A stretch of DNA of 59,587 nucleotides from an uncultured Lachnospiraceae bacterium (GTDB taxonomy: Bacteria; Bacillota; Clostridia; Lachnospirales; Lachnospiraceae): NCBI GenBank assembly GCA_947367855.1, contig CANBFE010000024.1:1-59587 (forward strand), given 5' to 3'. Of the stretch, positions 33,461 to 43,289 are shown one piece after another (the first letter of the stretch is position 1; each line of letters begins with the position of its first letter). Position numbers and translations under genes: made by a program. The notes under the pieces were generated by a model, which was not told where the DNA came from, ran no database searches, and worked only from the letters and a program-made list of their open reading frames with translations.

Positions 33461-35152
33461 GTGAATTTATCGGCAGGCATTCTTGTACACAGGATGTTGG
33501 AAGGGACGGTTCTGGCAGGCACCGTCATAGAACAGTTCATTGCGTATCTGGATAATCTGGTATGGGGACCGTGGATGCTGGTGCTTCTCCTTGGCAGCGG
33601 ATGTTATCTGACACTGCGGCTGGACCTTCTGCCGCTGAAAAATCTGAAGTTTGCACTGCGCTGTGCGTTCGGCATGGAAGCGGAAAAGGGCAGGGAAGAT
33701 TCGGAGGCATATCACAGGGGGAATTCCGGAAAGCGGGCCGGGGATACATATGGAATCGGAGATCGGCTGTCGGAACAGAACGCAAATGGGGCTGCGGGAA
33801 CACGACGAAACGGAGGAAGCGGCGGGTATACCGGAAGACAGCGTAAACACAGGCACGCCCCAGGCCGAAAGTCCTCCGGCAAGGTTTCTTCTCTGGCTTC
33901 TCTGACCACAGAACTGGCTACCACCCTGGGAATCGGCAATATCGTGGGTGTGGCTACCGCCATGGTACTGGGCGGGCCGGGAGCACTGTTCTGGATGGTG
34001 GCAACCAGTATTGTGGGAATGGCAACCAAGCTGGTGGAGAGCATGCTGGCAGTAAAGTACAGAGGAACGAACGACAGGGGTGAGATCGCGGGAGGTCCCA
34101 TGTACACCTGCCTCCACGCCTTTCCCCACAAAAAGGCAGGCCGGGTACTGGGCTTTGCCTTTGCGCTGTTTGCGGTGACGGCTTCCTTCGGCATGGGGAA
34201 TATGACCCAGTCCAATTCCATTGCGGACGCGGTATGGGTTGCCTTCGGCGTGCCAAAGGCGAACACCGGACTGCTGCTGACCATTGTTACGATTCTGGTG
34301 GTGTTGGGAGGAATCGGCGTGATCGGAAAGGTGACCCAGGTTCTGGTGCCCTTTATGGGTGTTTTTTATCTGGTGGGGGCATTGGCTGTGATCGTGACCC
34401 ACTGGCGTGCGCTGCCGGGGGCAGTAGGCGGCATTCTGACGGCAGCCTTTTATCCGGAGGCGGTGTCGGGAGGACTCTTCGGCAGCATAACGGTGACGGC
34501 TTTCCAGTCCCTGCGGTGGGGTGTGTCCAGGGGGATTTTCTCCAATGAGGCAGGCCTGGGGGCTTCCGGTATCACCACTGCGGCTGCGGATACGGATGAC
34601 TATGTACGACAGGGATATATCAGTATGACAGGGGTATTTCTGGATACGGTGGTGGTCTGCACCATCACGGGACTGGCTTTTGCGGTTTCCGGTGTACTGG
34701 GCAAAACGGATGCAGCCGGAAATCCACTGAACGGCACGGCGCTGACTCTGGCAGCTTTTCAGACCACTTTGGGGGAGTGGGGCGGCAGCTTTGTAAGTGT
34801 CTGCATTGTGCTTTTTGCCTTTGCCACTATTATCGGCTGGGCGTATCAGGGAGAACGGGCTTTCGAATTCCTTATGGGCGGAAAATCAAAATATAATCTC
34901 TGGTACCGCTTTGTTTACGGGCTGACCGCTTTCCTGGGCTGTATTTCCTCCCTGGAAGCCGTCTGGAATTTCTCGGACATCTGCAATGCCCTGATGGCAG
35001 TGCCCAATCTGATCTGTGTCCTGGCTTTGTCCGGGAAAGCCTGCCGGGAAATCCGGGCATACCCGGTTCCGGGAGAGAAATCCATGGGGCGCCAGGGGAG
35101 GACTGCAGGGAAGGGCGCAGGCGGAAAAAAGGCTTTACACGCCAGATATTGA
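33461..35152 (+). CDS. Alanine/glycine:sodium (or H+) symporter, AGCS family
   Basis: 563 residues against about 450-480 usual. Signature pieces are TTELATTLGIGNIVGVATA, GPGALFWMVATSIVGMATK, SNEAGLGASGITTAAA and ATIIGWAYQGERAFEF. It imports alanine or glycine with sodium. Between the first helices and the conserved TTELA block there is an extra hydrophilic Gly/Arg/Ser-rich insertion (about residues 72-143). The start is GTG 33461 after AAAAGGGG. A promoter for the next gene lies inside its 3' end. Confidence 0.9.
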   Translation: MNLSAGILVHRMLEGTVLAGTVIEQFIAYLDNLVWGPWMLVLLLGSGCYLTLRLDLLPLKNLKFALRCAFGMEAEKGREDSEAYHRGNSGKRAGDTYGIGDRLSEQNANGAAGTRRNGGSGGYTGRQRKHRHAPGRKSSGKVSSLASLTTELATTLGIGNIVGVATAMVLGGPGALFWMVATSIVGMATKLVESMLAVKYRGTNDRGEIAGGPMYTCLHAFPHKKAGRVLGFAFALFAVTASFGMGNMTQSNSIADAVWVAFGVPKANTGLLLTIVTILVVLGGIGVIGKVTQVLVPFMGVFYLVGALAVIVTHWRALPGAVGGILTAAFYPEAVSGGLFGSITVTAFQSLRWGVSRGIFSNEAGLGASGITTAAADTDDYVRQGYISMTGVFLDTVVVCTITGLAFAVSGVLGKTDAAGNPLNGTALTLAAFQTTLGEWGGSFVSVCIVLFAFATIIGWAYQGERAFEFLMGGKSKYNLWYRFVYGLTAFLGCISSLEAVWNFSDICNALMAVPNLICVLALSGKACREIRAYPVPGEKSMGRQGRTAGKGAGGKKALHARY

Positions 35153-35162
35153 TTGCTATAAT
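35134..35162 (+). promoter_or_regulatory. SigA-type promoter for pepT
   Basis: TTTACA (35134-35139), 17-base spacer, TATAAT (35157-35162), overlapping the last codons of the symporter gene. Confidence 0.7.
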
Positions 35163-35263
35163 GAAAACATGTGCGGCAGGGGCATGGCAGCACAGGACAG
35201 GATAGAGACGATACAGCCCATGGATTTACAGCAGATTTACAGAGAGAAAAGAGGAAAAGAAAA

Positions 35264-36499
35264 ATGTCAAAAACCGTCGATTATTTTTTGCAGTATGTAA
35301 AGATTGATACCCGGTCGGAGGATGATACAGGGACTTCGCCCAGTACGCAGAAGCAGCATGAACTGGCAAAGCTTCTGACAGTGCAGCTGGAAGCCATGGG
35401 GGCGGCGGAGATTACCTATGACAGGGAGCACTGCTATGTCTATGCATCCGTGCCTGCTTCCCAGGGCTGTGAAAACGCGCCTGTGCTTGGACTGATTGCC
35501 CATATGGATACGGCTCCCGTGGTGTCCGGCAGGGATGTGAAGCCCAGAATTGTGGAAAATTATGACGGAAACGATATTGTATTGAACGAAAAGGAACATA
35601 TTATTTTCCGGGCAGCCGACTATCCGGAACTGGGCAGTTACAGGGGACAGGATTTGATTGTAACCGACGGCACCACGCTTCTGGGAGGCGACGACAAGGC
35701 GGGGGTTGCGGAGATTATGGCTGCCTGCGAATATCTGCTGCAGCATCCGGAAGTAAAGCACGGAAAGATCCGGATTGGCTTTACCCCGGACGAGGAGATC
35801 GGCCAGGGAACGGCGCATTTTGATGTGAAGCTGTTCGGCGCGGATTTTGCCTACACTGTGGACGGAGATCGGTTTGGGCACATAGAGGACGGGACATTCA
35901 ACGCGGCAGGGGCGAAACTTACCGTACACGGCGTCAGCGCCCATCCGGGTTCGGCCAAGGGCGCCATGGTCAATGCCATGTTGATTGCCTTTGAATTCCA
36001 GTCGATGCTCCCGGTTTTCCAGAATCCCATGTATACGGAAGGAGAAGAGGGCTTCTTCCACCTGGAGCATATTGAAGGGGATGTGGAGAAGACGGTAACC
36101 GAATACATCATCAGGGACCATGACAGGGCACTGTTTGAGCAGAAAAAGCAGCTGTTTCAGCAGTGCGCCGATTTTCTGAACCGGAAATACGGGGAAGGAA
36201 CCGTGGAGGCGGAGGTTCAGGACAGCTATTATAATATGAAGGAAGTCCTGGAACCCCACAGGCATCTGATTGAAAACGCTGCCGAAATGATCCGGCGGAT
36301 GGGCACGGAACCGGAGATCTGTTCTGTCCGGGGCGGCACGGACGGAGCAAGGCTTTCCTACATGGGGCTGCCCTGTCCGAATCTCTGTACGGGCGGCGGG
36401 AACTTTCACAGCCGTTTTGAATATGTCTGCGTGCAGTCCATGGAAAAGGTCACGGAGCTTCTGGTAAGACTGGCAGAAAAATACGGCGGCGGATTATGA
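35264..36499 (+). CDS. pepT: Peptidase T (tripeptide aminopeptidase)
   Basis: 411 residues, normal length. An M20-family zinc enzyme removing N-terminal residues from tripeptides. Metal-binding and catalytic motifs: LIAHMDTAPVVSG, LLGGDDKAGVAE, FTPDEEIGQG, YTVDGDRFG and VSAHPGSAKGAMVNA. The C-terminal GGTDGARLSYMGLPCPNL is also diagnostic. ATG 35264 is preceded by AGAGGAAAAG; an upstream in-frame start would lie close to the promoter without a ribosome site. Confidence 0.93.
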   Translation: MSKTVDYFLQYVKIDTRSEDDTGTSPSTQKQHELAKLLTVQLEAMGAAEITYDREHCYVYASVPASQGCENAPVLGLIAHMDTAPVVSGRDVKPRIVENYDGNDIVLNEKEHIIFRAADYPELGSYRGQDLIVTDGTTLLGGDDKAGVAEIMAACEYLLQHPEVKHGKIRIGFTPDEEIGQGTAHFDVKLFGADFAYTVDGDRFGHIEDGTFNAAGAKLTVHGVSAHPGSAKGAMVNAMLIAFEFQSMLPVFQNPMYTEGEEGFFHLEHIEGDVEKTVTEYIIRDHDRALFEQKKQLFQQCADFLNRKYGEGTVEAEVQDSYYNMKEVLEPHRHLIENAAEMIRRMGTEPEICSVRGGTDGARLSYMGLPCPNLCTGGGNFHSRFEYVCVQSMEKVTELLVRLAEKYGGGL

Positions 36500-36568
36500 G
36501 AAGCCGGGAAGCAGCGGATTGCTTTGGGTAAAGTGCCTGCATATCCGGGCGCGGCAGGAAAGACTGTA

Positions 36569-36606
36569 ACCTCCGAAAGGATCAGCAATACCTTCGGGGG
36601 TTTTTC
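36569..36606 (+). terminator. Intrinsic terminator after pepT
   Basis: CCTCCGAAAGG pairs with CCTTCGGGGG (one bulge, one G-U) around an eight-base loop and is followed by TTTTTCC. Confidence 0.8.
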
Positions 36607-36733
36607 CTTATAATGTGTTAGAAAAGCATCAAAAAGAAAACAGAGCACCCCGCTTAAGCCATAAAGCTGTACGGTAAAAAATCCGTTTCTTTTTGGATAT
36701 GATATGTTAGAAAGGGAGAAAATTCAAGAGAAA

Positions 36734-38227
36734 ATGAATAATGAGGCTACGCATCATAATGAAATATATTTAGATAAAATAGATATCAATGCAGAACCTC
36801 CTGCGCAAGAACCCGCCCGCCAGTATTATTTCATGGCAAAATGCCGGGAGTGGGTTGGGAATTTTGAACAGGAAAACCACCGTTTTCCCACAGCCTGCGT
36901 CACGACTTTCGGCTGTCAGATGAATGCCAGGGACTCGGAAAAACTGTCAGGTATCCTGGAACAGGCGGGCTACCTGCTCACGGAAGACGAGCATGCGGAT
37001 TTTGTGATTTTCAACACCTGTACCGTACGGGATAACGCCAATCAGAGGGTCTATGGCAGGCTGGGTGAGCTGAACGGATACAAGCGCCGCAATCCCCAAA
37101 TGAAGATTGCCCTCTGCGGCTGTATGATGCAGGAACCGACGGTGATTGAGAAGCTGAAAAAGAGCTATTCCTTTATTGATTTGATTTTCGGCACCCATAA
37201 TATCTACAAATTTGCGGAACTGCTGTATACCTCCTTTCAGACAGAGGGCATGATAATCGATATCTGGAAGGATACGGATAAAATCGTGGAAGATTTGCCG
37301 GCAGAACGAAAATATTCTTTTAAATCCGGCATTAATATCATGTTTGGCTGCAATAATTTCTGCAGCTACTGTATTGTGCCCTATGTCCGGGGGCGGGAGC
37401 GCAGCAGGAAACCGGAGGACATCCTGGCAGAAATCCGCAGGCTTGTGGATGACGGTGTGGTGGAGATTATGCTTCTCGGTCAGAATGTGAATTCCTATGG
37501 GAAAAATCTGGACAATCCCATGACATTTGCGCAGCTGCTGACAGAAGTGGAAAAGATAGAAGGGTTAAAGCGCATCCGATTTATGACCTCCCACCCCAAG
37601 GATCTTTCCGACGAACTGATAGAAGTGATGGCACGGTCCGGGAAAATCTGCCGTCACCTGCACCTGCCCCTGCAGTCCGGTTCCACCCGCATTCTGGAGC
37701 GGATGAACCGGCGGTATACCAAGGAACAGTATCTGGAACTGGCCGGGCGTATCCGGGAGAGAATACCGGATATCGCCATTACCACAGATATCATCGTGGG
37801 TTTTCCCGGGGAGACGGCGGAGGATCTGGAGGAAACCATGGATGTGGTGCGCAGGGTAAAGTTCGACAATGCCTTTACCTTCATCTACTCCAAGCGTACC
37901 GGAACTCCGGCGGCCGCCATGGAGAACCATGTGCCGAAGGAGCAGGTGAAGGCAGGATTTGACAGGCTTCTGAAACTGGTGCAGGATACGGCGCGGAGCC
38001 AGGTGGCAAAGTACCAGGGACAGGTCATGGAGGTCCTGATTGAGGAAGTCAACGACTCCGCCGAAGCCCCTGATGCTGCCAATCCCCCCAAAGTTCCCAT
38101 GGTAACGGGCAGGCTCTCCAACAATACCGTGGTACATGTTCCGGGGGACGCATCCCTCATCGGCAAAGTGGTGAAGGTATGTTTGGATGAGTGCCATGGA
38201 TTTTATTACATTGGCCATTGTGTGTAA
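36734..38227 (+). CDS. miaB: tRNA-2-methylthio-N6-dimethylallyladenosine synthase
   Basis: About 497 residues. Adds the methylthio group to i6A37 of tRNA. N-terminal UPF0004 domain with TFGCQMNARDSEKL, FNTCTVRDNANQR and LCGCMMQEPTV (auxiliary cluster cysteines); radical SAM motif CNNFCSYCIVP; ITTDIIVGFPGET; C-terminal TRAM domain (residues about 430-497). The N-terminal 60 residues are a non-conserved extension. I chose ATG 36734, since the ATG at 36704 lies beside a TATGAT (36698-36703) that may be the promoter -10. Confidence 0.93.
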   Translation: MNNEATHHNEIYLDKIDINAEPPAQEPARQYYFMAKCREWVGNFEQENHRFPTACVTTFGCQMNARDSEKLSGILEQAGYLLTEDEHADFVIFNTCTVRDNANQRVYGRLGELNGYKRRNPQMKIALCGCMMQEPTVIEKLKKSYSFIDLIFGTHNIYKFAELLYTSFQTEGMIIDIWKDTDKIVEDLPAERKYSFKSGINIMFGCNNFCSYCIVPYVRGRERSRKPEDILAEIRRLVDDGVVEIMLLGQNVNSYGKNLDNPMTFAQLLTEVEKIEGLKRIRFMTSHPKDLSDELIEVMARSGKICRHLHLPLQSGSTRILERMNRRYTKEQYLELAGRIRERIPDIAITTDIIVGFPGETAEDLEETMDVVRRVKFDNAFTFIYSKRTGTPAAAMENHVPKEQVKAGFDRLLKLVQDTARSQVAKYQGQVMEVLIEEVNDSAEAPDAANPPKVPMVTGRLSNNTVVHVPGDASLIGKVVKVCLDECHGFYYIGHCV

Positions 38228-38277
38228 TACCGGAGACAGCCTTAGAGTCAGCTTTAAAAGGAAGAAGGATGAGGATT

Positions 38278-41200
38278 ATGAGATTACAGGATCAACAGGA
38301 AGAGGAAAACATCCGGCAGGCATTTTGGAAGGCCATAAAACTGTACGGAAAAAACCAGGAGCTTGCGGAAACATACCTGGATATGGACAGGCAGGAAGAA
38401 CCTGAACTTCTGAAGGAATTGAAGCCTGTGGATTTCACAGCTTCCGTAGGCTATGATATACCGGGCAGGGCCCGATATCCCCAGTGGCTTCAGAAGAAAA
38501 ACAGAAAAGAGAAACTGGGGCGCCTGGTGCGTTTTCTGGTATGGGCAGGGGGATCCACGGCATGGCTGGCGCTGACAGGAGATTCTTCTGCCGGTGTCGA
38601 AGCTGTGGAGAGAATGCTTCTCTATTGTACGGGAGAACAGGGGGAGGCCCAAAAAGCAGCAGTCAGGGCCGCCATATGCGTGAAACGGCTGCAGCGGGGC
38701 GATACAAAGGACACAGGAAAGCTGTGCGGACAGGGCCGGGAAAATACAGCCCTTTTCCTTCAGGCAGCGGAATTCTGCCGGGACTGTGACGGCTATTCCG
38801 CCACGGGGAAGAGAAGTTACGCCCGCCTGCTTCTCACGGCCATGTACCTGCGCCATACACCGGCGGAAGCCGCCGCTCCAAGGGCGGAACTCTTTTGGAA
38901 TGACATGATCCTGGCCCTGGCGGATTTATCGGCTTTTGAACCCCAGGAACGGAAAGCACTTCAGGATTTTGCCCGGACGGCAAAAAAGGATACCCCCTTT
39001 CCCCGGCGTATTCTATCGATTTACCAGAAGAGACAGGAGATCAATCCGGCATGGTTTACGGCATGTGTTTTTCTGGCACTAAGGCATTCCGAAAGGTTTG
39101 AAATTCTGCTGCGGCTGGCGGTAGCAATGGATTTTCAGTCCAGATGGAGAGTCCACGCTCCGGGAAGCTATACTCTGGATATCTGCAGGGGAATTGCGGA
39201 GGATACATGGTTTCAGGAGCGGATGGCGGAAATAGAGGAAATGCTGCCTGTCTCGGATGAGGCGTACATTCTGTGGGCGCTTCAGGCCGGATGCGAAGAG
39301 ACGGCAGCACGGATGGCGGTGAAAAATCCGGAGGGAATCCGCAGTGCCGTGTCCCAGAGCAGTTCGGAACAATACCGCCTGCTGATGGAGATTGTGGGAA
39401 AGGCAAACCCGGCGCTTTACCAGGAGCTGCAGGCCTCCTACAGAGAGACGTTTTTGGAAAAAACTGCATCCGAGCTGCTTCTGCAATATGACCCCCACAG
39501 GGAAACCGTCAAAGGGTATCTTCTGGGAACTCGTGCCGCAGGGGAACTGGATGGCTGCATGAAGGACTGGGAGGAGATTTTTCCCAAGGAGGAGCGATAT
39601 GGGAAAATTGCGCTTTTATGGGAACTGAATGAGAAATCCATGTACTATCGCGCTGTGGTAGTGGAAGCCTTATGGAAGGAGACCGCTTTTTTTGCCGGAT
39701 ATCCGCTCTGTCCTCAATCCGGCCTTGAATCCCCGGCTTCGGAATCCGGTTCCCTGCTTTTTTCCGAACAACAGATAGAGAAACTGCTTCAGACCCTGGA
39801 GGAAGAGCAGGTTCCCCTGAAAATGCAGATGGAGGCATTGGCAGGCATATGCGGGGGTGTGAAAGAAAAACAGGCCCAAAGCGATTTACTGGAATTCTGC
39901 AGGGAAGTTTTTGCCGGAAGGAGGCAGCGGGAAGGAAAGGAACAGTGGGAGGAGGGCATGAAAGCTGCGGTTGCGGAAGGGACAGAACGCACCCGCTGCT
40001 TTGCCTTGAAGGTACTGGAAAAACTGGATCCGAAGGATTATCACAATGGCGTGCTTTTCTGCGCGGAAGACAGTTCGAAACAGGTGAGAAGGCTGTTTCT
40101 GGAAGCCTGCAGAACACATCCCCAGTGGACGCCGGAGATTTTAGAGCTGCTTCAGGCGAAAAAATCCAAAGTCAGGGAAGCAGCGGTTCTGGCATTGGGA
40201 GAGTTGGGACAGCCTTCTTTTCTGGACGATATCAAAAACGCCCTTGCCCGGGAAAAGAATAAAAAGGTGATGGGACTGCTGCAGAAATTGGCGGAAGAAC
40301 TGGAAACGGCAGAGGAGGGCGGTAGTTCCCAGGTCAACGGGAGCGGGGAGGAAAGGCGTGCCGCAGAGATTTTCAGGGGCGGGAGAAAGCAGAAAACAGA
40401 GTGGCTGCAGGAAACCGGGCTTCCCCAGGTACACCGTGCAGACGGCAGTTCGGTTTCCCGAGAATACATATATGCTTTATTGACAGTTTACGGGGAAATG
40501 GATATTCCGGGTCGCAATCCGGACGGGGCAAAACTGGCAAAGCCACTGGTACCGGAAGAGCTGTCTGTCTGCATGCAGGCCGTATATGAAAGATGGCTGC
40601 AGACAGGTGCGGAAGCGAAGAAGCGATGGGTGCTCTATCCCATATCCATTCACGGGGGAGAGGCGGTGGTACCCGTTCTGTCCCGCCAGATTCTGGACTG
40701 GGCGGAACATTCCAGAGGGGCCATTGCGGCGGAAGCCGTCAATGCGCTGATTTTCAACGGCAGCAAAGAGGCATTTCTCACCGTGAACCAATTGGCGGCG
40801 AAATGCAAATTCCGCCAGATTAAAAATGCGGCGGGCAGGACCCTTTCCAAGGCGGCAGCCCAGTTGGGAATCAGCAGGGAAGAACTGGAGGACAGCATGG
40901 TGCCGGACCTGGGATTTGACCGGAGAATGGAGCGCCAACTGGATTTTGGTTCCCGGCATTTTACGGTGCGCCTGACAGAGTCCATGGAACTGGAAATTTT
41001 TGACAGTGACGGAAAGAGACGGAAAAGCCTGCCCGCGCCCGGAAAGCAGGATGATGCAGAAAAGGCACAGCAGGCGGCAGCGGAGTTGAAGCAATTAAAA
41101 AAACAATTAAAAAATGTGATTTCCACCCAAAAACTGCGTCTGGAACAGGCGCTCAGAACAGGGCGTTTCTGGCAGAGGGAGAAGTGGACGGAATTGTTTG

Positions 41201-41868
41201 TCCAAAATCCTGTGATGCATGCCTTTGCCACAGGGCTGATCTGGGGCGTGTATGATCAGCAGGGCATGTTGAAGGACTCCTTCCGCTATATGGAGGACGG
41301 CAGTTACAACCGGGCCGACGGAAACGAATATGAACCGGGCGCAATGACTGCCCGGGAGGAGGGAACCATCGGATTGGCACATCCCCTGGAGCTGACCCGG
41401 GAAGATTTGACGCTCTGGAAGGAGCAGCTTTCCGAATATGAGATTTCACAGCCCATTGCGCAGCTGGAACGTCCCGTTTGCCGGTTCACAGAGGGAGAGA
41501 CGGAAGAAATGGCAGTTACCCGCTTTGAGGACAGGGAAGTGGACGGACTTGTGCTGTCTGCAAAGCTTCTGGCTGCGGGATGGGTTCGGGGAAAAATACT
41601 GGACGCAGGGTTTTTCAACAGCTATTACCGCATTGACGGCAGATTCGGCGCCGAACTGACCTTTTCCGGCATGTCCGTAGGATATGACAGCGGGAAAGTT
41701 ACGGTGGAACATCTCTATTTTTACTGTTTTCCGGATAACGTTGGGGATGGCACAGACCTTGAACGGTTTCGCCGGGAGAACCGCTGCAGGCCGGAAGACA
41801 TAAGCCCCCGGTATTACAGCGAAGTGGTTATGGAGATTGCAGGCGTGGTGGAAGAGAAGCGTTCTTAA
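38278..41868 (+). CDS. DUF4132 domain protein with HEAT-like repeats
   Basis: About 1196 residues, cytoplasmic, mostly helical. The central part has HEAT-like repeats (VREAAVLALGELGQPSFLDD and neighbours at roughly 560-680, again near 800-870). The last 280 residues match DUF4132 (WTELFVQNPVMHAFATGLIW, IGLAHPLELT, LERPVCRF). The family includes E. coli MolR-like proteins of unclear role. A WGR domain, often fused to DUF4132, is not visible. ATG 38269 is an alternative start. It follows miaB by about 50 bp and is probably co-transcribed. Confidence 0.75.
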   Translation: MRLQDQQEEENIRQAFWKAIKLYGKNQELAETYLDMDRQEEPELLKELKPVDFTASVGYDIPGRARYPQWLQKKNRKEKLGRLVRFLVWAGGSTAWLALTGDSSAGVEAVERMLLYCTGEQGEAQKAAVRAAICVKRLQRGDTKDTGKLCGQGRENTALFLQAAEFCRDCDGYSATGKRSYARLLLTAMYLRHTPAEAAAPRAELFWNDMILALADLSAFEPQERKALQDFARTAKKDTPFPRRILSIYQKRQEINPAWFTACVFLALRHSERFEILLRLAVAMDFQSRWRVHAPGSYTLDICRGIAEDTWFQERMAEIEEMLPVSDEAYILWALQAGCEETAARMAVKNPEGIRSAVSQSSSEQYRLLMEIVGKANPALYQELQASYRETFLEKTASELLLQYDPHRETVKGYLLGTRAAGELDGCMKDWEEIFPKEERYGKIALLWELNEKSMYYRAVVVEALWKETAFFAGYPLCPQSGLESPASESGSLLFSEQQIEKLLQTLEEEQVPLKMQMEALAGICGGVKEKQAQSDLLEFCREVFAGRRQREGKEQWEEGMKAAVAEGTERTRCFALKVLEKLDPKDYHNGVLFCAEDSSKQVRRLFLEACRTHPQWTPEILELLQAKKSKVREAAVLALGELGQPSFLDDIKNALAREKNKKVMGLLQKLAEELETAEEGGSSQVNGSGEERRAAEIFRGGRKQKTEWLQETGLPQVHRADGSSVSREYIYALLTVYGEMDIPGRNPDGAKLAKPLVPEELSVCMQAVYERWLQTGAEAKKRWVLYPISIHGGEAVVPVLSRQILDWAEHSRGAIAAEAVNALIFNGSKEAFLTVNQLAAKCKFRQIKNAAGRTLSKAAAQLGISREELEDSMVPDLGFDRRMERQLDFGSRHFTVRLTESMELEIFDSDGKRRKSLPAPGKQDDAEKAQQAAAELKQLKKQLKNVISTQKLRLEQALRTGRFWQREKWTELFVQNPVMHAFATGLIWGVYDQQGMLKDSFRYMEDGSYNRADGNEYEPGAMTAREEGTIGLAHPLELTREDLTLWKEQLSEYEISQPIAQLERPVCRFTEGETEEMAVTRFEDREVDGLVLSAKLLAAGWVRGKILDAGFFNSYYRIDGRFGAELTFSGMSVGYDSGKVTVEHLYFYCFPDNVGDGTDLERFRRENRCRPEDISPRYYSEVVMEIAGVVEEKRS

Positions 41869-41893
41869 AGAAGTGTTCTTAAAAATATTTCCA

Positions 41894-41923
41894 TTGACAG
41901 GATAATATTTCCTGTGTTACACT
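41894..41923 (+). promoter_or_regulatory. Promoter of the riboswitch-controlled antiporter
   Basis: TTGACA (41894-41899), 18-base spacer, TACACT (41918-41923); predicted start about 41930, just before the aptamer. Confidence 0.65.
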
Positions 41924-41932
41924 GACCATGAT

Positions 41933-42083
41933 AAAGGGAGTAGCTTGCATGGATGCATTCCATGTTTACCTTGCCGTCAATACGATTTTCTTCCGGAATC
42001 AATCCGCGGAGGTGAATCCGGCTTTGTAAGTGAGAAGCGAGACTTTGTTGTATATTTATTATGCAGCATAGTGCTCGCTTTTT
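41933..42083 (+). ncRNA. yybP-ykoY (Mn2+-sensing) riboswitch with terminator platform
   Basis: The conserved blocks are present in order: AAAGGGAGTAGC (41933-41944), GCCGTCAATACG near 41973-41985, and AAGCGAGACTTTG (42035-42047). The expression platform is visible: AGCGAG (42036-42041), part of the conserved 3' core, can instead pair with CTCGCT (42074-42079) followed by TTTTT, forming a terminator. Established knowledge: this class binds Mn2+ and turns on efflux genes. Metal binding should protect AGCGAG and permit read-through into the antiporter gene. Confidence 0.88.
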
Positions 42084-42200
42084 GGGTCAAAAGAAAGCAC
42101 GTTCTGTCAAAGGTTGCCCTGCATGTATCAGGTCTGTCAGGGAAAACTTTCGGATGAAAAGTACAAAAGCTGCGGTATTGAAAAAGGAGGAAAGGTAGAG

Positions 42201-43169
42201 ATGGAAATGGGAGAAATGTATGCTCTGGTTGTGTCGCTGCTGCTGTTGGTTCTTGGGTTTGTGCTGTTGGTGAAGGGAGCGGACCGTTTTGTGGACGGCG
42301 CCTCCGGTATTGCCAGGCGCTTCGGTATTTCCCAACTGGTCATCGGGCTGACCATTGTGGCCATGGGTACCAGCGCGCCGGAGGCCGCGGTGAGCATAAC
42401 GGCTGCGGTGAAGGGGAATGCGGATATCACCATCGGCAATATTCTGGGCAGTAATATTCTGAATATTCTGATTATTCTGGGCTTGTCCTCGGTGGTGGCG
42501 CCTCTGGCGGTTTCCGCCCACACCCTGTTTCGGGATATGCCGTTTATGATCGGGGTCACTTTGCTTCTGCTGTTCCAGAGCTCGGGAGGCGCTGTGGGGT
42601 TCTGGGAAGGGGCAGTGCTGACGCTGCTGTTTTTGGCCTATATGGGCTATCTGCTGCGGACATCGGTGCAGAAAAACCGTGTTTTGGAGCCGGGCGCGGA
42701 TTTGACGGCCGCCTCTGTTCAGGGGAAAAAAGTCTGGCCCTCTGTTCTCAGCACTCTGGGAGGCCTTGTGATGATTGTTCTGGGAAGCCAGATCGCAGTG
42801 GACGCGGCCACGGATCTGGCCAGACTCTTCGGGATGAGCGAGCGGTTTATCGGTTTGACCATTGTAGCCCTGGGGACCTCCCTGCCGGAACTGTTTACCT
42901 CTGTGGCTGCATCAGCCAAGGGAAACGCGGACATTGCCATCGGCAATATCGTGGGCAGCAATATCTTCAACATCCTGTTTGTGGTTGGCGTGTCCGCGCT
43001 GATTACGCCGGTTCCCTTTTCGACGGAATTTTACGCCGATATGTGGACGGCAGCCGCGGCAGGGGTTCTGCTTCTGGTCTGCAGCGTAAAAGGGAGAAAG
43101 CTGGGACGTTCCGGCGGAATAGCCATGTTGGCTGGATATGTTCTGTATTTTATTTTCATCTGTCTCTGA
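42201..43169 (+). CDS. CaCA-family cation antiporter (Na+/Ca2+ exchanger-like), probable Mn2+ exporter
   Basis: 322 residues, two homologous halves of five helices. The ion-binding alpha repeats are GLTIVAMGTSAPEAAVSITAA and GLTIVALGTSLPELFTSVAA, each followed by a GNI-GSN motif (NILGSNILNI, NIVGSNIFNI). Length is as for the YrbG subgroup. The family exchanges Ca2+ for Na+ or H+, but the Mn2+ riboswitch upstream suggests manganese export here (inference). ATG 42201 follows AAGGAGGAAAGG. An upstream in-frame ATG at 42114 is unlikely. Confidence 0.9.
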   Translation: MEMGEMYALVVSLLLLVLGFVLLVKGADRFVDGASGIARRFGISQLVIGLTIVAMGTSAPEAAVSITAAVKGNADITIGNILGSNILNILIILGLSSVVAPLAVSAHTLFRDMPFMIGVTLLLLFQSSGGAVGFWEGAVLTLLFLAYMGYLLRTSVQKNRVLEPGADLTAASVQGKKVWPSVLSTLGGLVMIVLGSQIAVDAATDLARLFGMSERFIGLTIVALGTSLPELFTSVAASAKGNADIAIGNIVGSNIFNILFVVGVSALITPVPFSTEFYADMWTAAAAGVLLLVCSVKGRKLGRSGGIAMLAGYVLYFIFICL

Positions 43170-43190
43170 CAGACAGGGGATGTGAACGGA

Positions 43191-43215
43191 AATCCGGAAA
43201 CATTCCCGGATTTTT
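43191..43215 (+). terminator. Intrinsic terminator after the antiporter
   Basis: AATCCGG (43191-43197) pairs with CCGGATT (43206-43212) around an eight-base loop; the T run continues to 43215. Confidence 0.8.
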
Positions 43216-43289
43216 CACCAAAAACCGGGAATAAATAAGGAAAAAAGAAAGCGGACGTAAAAAGCAAAAAGAACGCACAGGAGAAAAGT

